This document shows, one piece after another, positions 61,408 through 64,000 of a stretch of 64,000 nt of DNA (position 1 is its first letter; each line of letters begins with the position of its first letter). The DNA is from Brevibacillus fluminis (GTDB taxonomy: Bacteria; Bacillota; Bacilli; Brevibacillales; Brevibacillaceae): positions 62,001 to 126,000 of the forward strand of contig NZ_RHHQ01000007.1 of assembly GCF_003710825.1 (NCBI RefSeq), read 5' to 3'. The notes under the pieces are model-generated. The model did no database searches and was not told the DNA's origin. It saw nothing but the letters and a program-made list of their open reading frames with translations. Position numbers and translations under genes: made by a program.

Positions 61408-63828
61408 ATGAAAGTATCTTATAATTGGCTGGCCGATTATGTTGATTTGACGGGTGTGACCCCGGATCAATTGGCTGAACTGTTGACGAGAAGCGGAATT
61501 GAAGTAGAAGGAGTAGAATCGCGCAACGGCGGTGTGTCCAACGTCGTAGTCGGCTATGTGAAAGAGCGCAGCAAGCACCCGGATGCGGATCGTCTGAACG
61601 TTTGTATCGTAGATGCGGGACAGGGCGAGGATTTGCAGATCGTCTGTGGCGCACCAAATGTGGATAAAGGACAAAAAGTACCGGTAGCGCTGATCGGCGC
61701 GAAATTGCCAGGCGGTCTCGCAATCAAGCGTTCCAAGCTGCGCGGCGTCGAGTCTCAAGGCATGATCTGTTCGGCAAAAGAGCTGGGCATCAACGACAAG
61801 CTGCTCGCTAAAGACCAGCAGGAAGGCATTCTCGTGTTGCCAGCTGATGCGGAAATCGGCATGGATGCCGTTTCGTACCTTGGTCTGGACGATTACGTGC
61901 TGGAGCTCGGCTTGACGCCAAACCGTTCTGACTGCCTGAGCATGCTGGGGGTAGCGTATGAAGTAGCGGCGATTTTGGGCCGCGATGTCATGCTGCCGGA
62001 TACGAATGTGAACGAAAACGGCGGAGCCAATCCGGTTAAAGTATCGATTGAAGCAGGAGATCATTGCTACCAATATGCTGGTCGCCATTTCACCAATGCG
62101 ACGATCGCAACGTCTCCGCAATGGCTGAAAAACCGCCTGATGGCTACGGGCATCCGTCCGATTAACAACGTGGTCGACGTAACGAACTATGTGATGCTCG
62201 AATATGGCCAACCGCTGCATGCCTTCACGGCAAAAGAAGTAGCGAACAACGAGATCGTCGTGCGCCTCGCCCAAGCGGGAGAAAAATTGGTGACACTCGA
62301 TGATCAAGAGCGCACGCTGGATGCGGAAACGCTGTTGATCGCGGATCGTGAAAAAGGTTTGGCTATCGCGGGCATCATGGGCGGTGCCAATTCCGAAATC
62401 ACGCCGGAGACAACCGAAATCATTTTGGAATCCGCCTATTTCACACCGCGCTCCATCCGCCGCTCGGCCAAAATGCTGGGTATGCGTACGGAAGGCTGCG
62501 TTCGTTGGGAAAAAGGCGTGGATCAATCGCGCGTCCTGGCTGCAGGCAATCGAGCAGCACTCTTGATCCAGCAGCTTGCTGGCGCAACTGTGTCCGTAGG
62601 CATCGCCGATGTATGCGTGAACACGATTGAGCCAAAAGTGGTGAAGGTCACCTTGTCCAAGCTGAACACGCATTTGGGCATGAGCTTGACGGCAGAAGAC
62701 GTTTCCGGCATTTTCACCCGTTTGCAATTCCCGTTTGAAGTAGCAGAAAACGTATGGACGGTTACCGTGCCAACGCGACGCGGCGACATTACGCTGCCAG
62801 AGGACTTGATCGAGGAAGTGGCACGTCTGTACGGCTATGACAACATCCCGACCTCGCTGATGGAAGGGCAAACGACGCAAGGACAGCTGTCGGTGTCCCA
62901 GCAAGTCCGCCGCTCCATCCGCCATCACCTGATGGCATCCGGCTTGTCGGAAGCCGTTTCGTACGCGTTGGTATCCCCTGCTCGCGTGGATGAGGTCGAA
63001 GGACTACATGCAGGAGCAGTGCCGATTCCACTCGCGATGCCGATGAGCGAAGAGCGCAGCGTACTGCGTACCAGCCTGATCCCGAGCTTGCTGGAAACGG
63101 CCGCATATAACAAAAACCGCCAAAACCATGATCTCGCTTTCTTTGAGCAAGGCAAGGTGTTCATCACAAGCGAAACCAAACTGACCAAGCTGCCGGAAGA
63201 ACCCCTCTATGTAGCCGGTCTGGTGAGCGGCGAGTGGATTCCGCAAAACTGGTCTGGGGCTAAACAGCCGGTCGATTTTTACCTGTTGAAAGGTATCGTC
63301 GAGTCGTTGTTCGCTCACTTGGGTATCGCTGCTGTGGCGTACCAACAGACAGCCAGCCGAAAAGGCATGCATCCAGGACGTACGGCTGATGTGTCGGTGA
63401 ACGGCGAGAACATTGGTTATGTAGGCCAAGTGCATCCAGCTTTGGAAAAAGCCTATGACCTGACAGCGACGTATGTATTCCAGTTCGACCTGGACAAATT
63501 GATCAATTTGGCTAGCGAGCTGAAGGATTACCGTACACTGCCGAAGTTCCCGGCGATCACCCGCGACCTCGCGCTTGTCGTCGATCGTTCGGTGCCAGCG
63601 GCGAGCCTGACCGAACTGATTCACCAACAGTCCGGCGATTTGCTCGAATCGGTGACGCTGTTTGACGTGTACACAGGCGAGCGGATCACGTCCGACAAGA
63701 AAAGCTTGGCGTTCTCCCTGGTGTACCGCCATGCAGAGCGTACGCTTCAGGATGAAGAGGTGCAGCAGTCGACGGCAAAAGTGATCGAAGTGCTGAAGGA
63801 ACAACTCGGCGCAGAGCTGCGGATGTAG
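61408..63828 (+). CDS. pheT: Phenylalanine-tRNA ligase beta subunit
   Basis: 806 residues. Domains: N-terminal start MKVSYNWLADYVDLTG, tRNA-binding EMAP/OB-like domain (about 40-155), B3/B4 editing domain (about 210-400), B5, the inactive class II core, and C-terminal ferredoxin-fold anticodon-binding domain (RDLALVVDRSVPAASL). It completes the alpha2beta2 enzyme and edits mischarged Tyr-tRNA. GGGAGGAG lies before ATG 61408. Confidence 0.96.
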   Translation: MKVSYNWLADYVDLTGVTPDQLAELLTRSGIEVEGVESRNGGVSNVVVGYVKERSKHPDADRLNVCIVDAGQGEDLQIVCGAPNVDKGQKVPVALIGAKLPGGLAIKRSKLRGVESQGMICSAKELGINDKLLAKDQQEGILVLPADAEIGMDAVSYLGLDDYVLELGLTPNRSDCLSMLGVAYEVAAILGRDVMLPDTNVNENGGANPVKVSIEAGDHCYQYAGRHFTNATIATSPQWLKNRLMATGIRPINNVVDVTNYVMLEYGQPLHAFTAKEVANNEIVVRLAQAGEKLVTLDDQERTLDAETLLIADREKGLAIAGIMGGANSEITPETTEIILESAYFTPRSIRRSAKMLGMRTEGCVRWEKGVDQSRVLAAGNRAALLIQQLAGATVSVGIADVCVNTIEPKVVKVTLSKLNTHLGMSLTAEDVSGIFTRLQFPFEVAENVWTVTVPTRRGDITLPEDLIEEVARLYGYDNIPTSLMEGQTTQGQLSVSQQVRRSIRHHLMASGLSEAVSYALVSPARVDEVEGLHAGAVPIPLAMPMSEERSVLRTSLIPSLLETAAYNKNRQNHDLAFFEQGKVFITSETKLTKLPEEPLYVAGLVSGEWIPQNWSGAKQPVDFYLLKGIVESLFAHLGIAAVAYQQTASRKGMHPGRTADVSVNGENIGYVGQVHPALEKAYDLTATYVFQFDLDKLINLASELKDYRTLPKFPAITRDLALVVDRSVPAASLTELIHQQSGDLLESVTLFDVYTGERITSDKKSLAFSLVYRHAERTLQDEEVQQSTAKVIEVLKEQLGAELRM

Positions 63829-63863
63829 TTTGTAGTTCCAGCGCGTTTTTCACGAGGAAATTC

Positions 63864-63892
63864 TTGACGAGCGTACCCAATTTCGGTAGTTT
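63864..63892 (+). promoter_or_regulatory. Promoter of zapA
   Basis: TTGACG, 17-base spacer, TAGTTT, about 45 bases before the start. The -10 is weak. Confidence 0.45.
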
Positions 63893-63937
63893 TAAAGGAA
63901 CACGGTTGTAGTCTTGTGTAGTTGGGAGGAAACCTGC

Positions 63938-64000
63938 GTGCAGGAAGCGGGGAAAAATCGCATAACGGTAGAGATTTACGGTCAGCAATATCGGCTGAGT
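63938..64000 (+). CDS. zapA: Cell division protein ZapA, N-terminus (partial)
   Basis: The first 21 codons only; the gene runs off the window. NRITVEIYGQQYRLS is the beginning of the ZapA fold. ZapA promotes FtsZ ring assembly. It starts with GTG, with GGGAGGAAA upstream. In B. subtilis zapA (yshA) follows pheT, which supports the call. Confidence 0.85.
   Translation, partial: MQEAGKNRITVEIYGQQYRLS

Noticed and set aside
1..64000. CRISPR array, tRNA or rRNA genes, insertion sequences, prophage
   Set aside because: No spaced short direct repeats, no rRNA sequence, no tRNA cloverleaf noticed, and no transposase, integrase or phage structural genes.

Overview
The window reads as a chromosomal segment of an endospore-forming Bacillales bacterium of moderate GC content. 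The best guess is a Brevibacillus-like or Paenibacillaceae-like organism. The spore genes gerQ, cwlJ, sspI and ytxC, the T-box, SAM and L20 leaders, and the order ytxC-thrS-infC-rpmI-rplT ... ysdA-type gene ... ysdC-type peptidase-sspI-ysgA-pheST-zapA all point there. The assignment rests on gene content and order only.

Layout. 1-4.0 kb: the end of an activator gene, a lipoyl-fold protein without its lysine, a PadR regulator divergent from an alpha/beta hydrolase, and a soluble chemotaxis-type protein. 4.0-11.2 kb: a cyclic-amide block. A DUF4269 gene, pxpB-pxpA-pxpC (5-oxoprolinase) and a sigma-54 activator gene form a tightly overlapping run. A sigma-54 promoter then drives a DUF917 gene and a hydantoinase-like gene. 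11.3-15.0 kb: PilZ, chemoreceptor, HD-GYP and a 52-residue membrane protein. 15.2-21.6 kb: a glycerol-3-phosphate operon (glpP, HAD phosphatase, ugpC-A-E-B, phosphodiesterase) behind an attenuator and a candidate cre. 21.7-27.0 kb: gerQ/cwlJ, membrane protein, and mqnC plus a secreted Ig-like protein lying between two copies of a 231-232 bp palindromic repeat. 27.0-31.7 kb: ytxC, T-box-thrS, L20 leader-infC-rpmI-rplT. 31.7-37.8 kb: amidase, SAM riboswitch-metI-metC, small enzymes, lipoate ligase. 37.8-41.8 kb: assimilatory sulfate reduction (sulfite reductase divergent from cysH-sat). 41.9-48.5 kb: T-box ilvB-ilvH-ilvC-leuA-leuB. 48.5-59.2 kb: cupin, ABC exporter, Ktr potassium channel and its regulator, MoaB, radical SAM, DedA, peptidase, sspI, rRNA methyltransferase. 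59.2-64 kb: DUF2225, T-box pheS-pheT and the start of zapA.

The genes work together as several RNA-regulated biosynthetic and uptake units. Three T-boxes have specifiers matching their operons (ACC-Thr, CTC-Leu, TTC-Phe). The SAM riboswitch controls transsulfuration and the L20 leader controls ribosomal protein genes. A GlpP-type terminator controls glycerophosphate uptake. Sulfate activation and reduction supply sulfur to the methionine genes a few kb away.

The most unusual signal is the pair of palindromic repeats at 23757-23987 and 26703-26934. They are about 90% identical by eye, and at least three base pairs of the hairpin differ in a compensating way. The sigma-54-controlled DUF917/hydantoinase unit next to pxpBAC is the most attractive candidate for an undescribed metabolic system.
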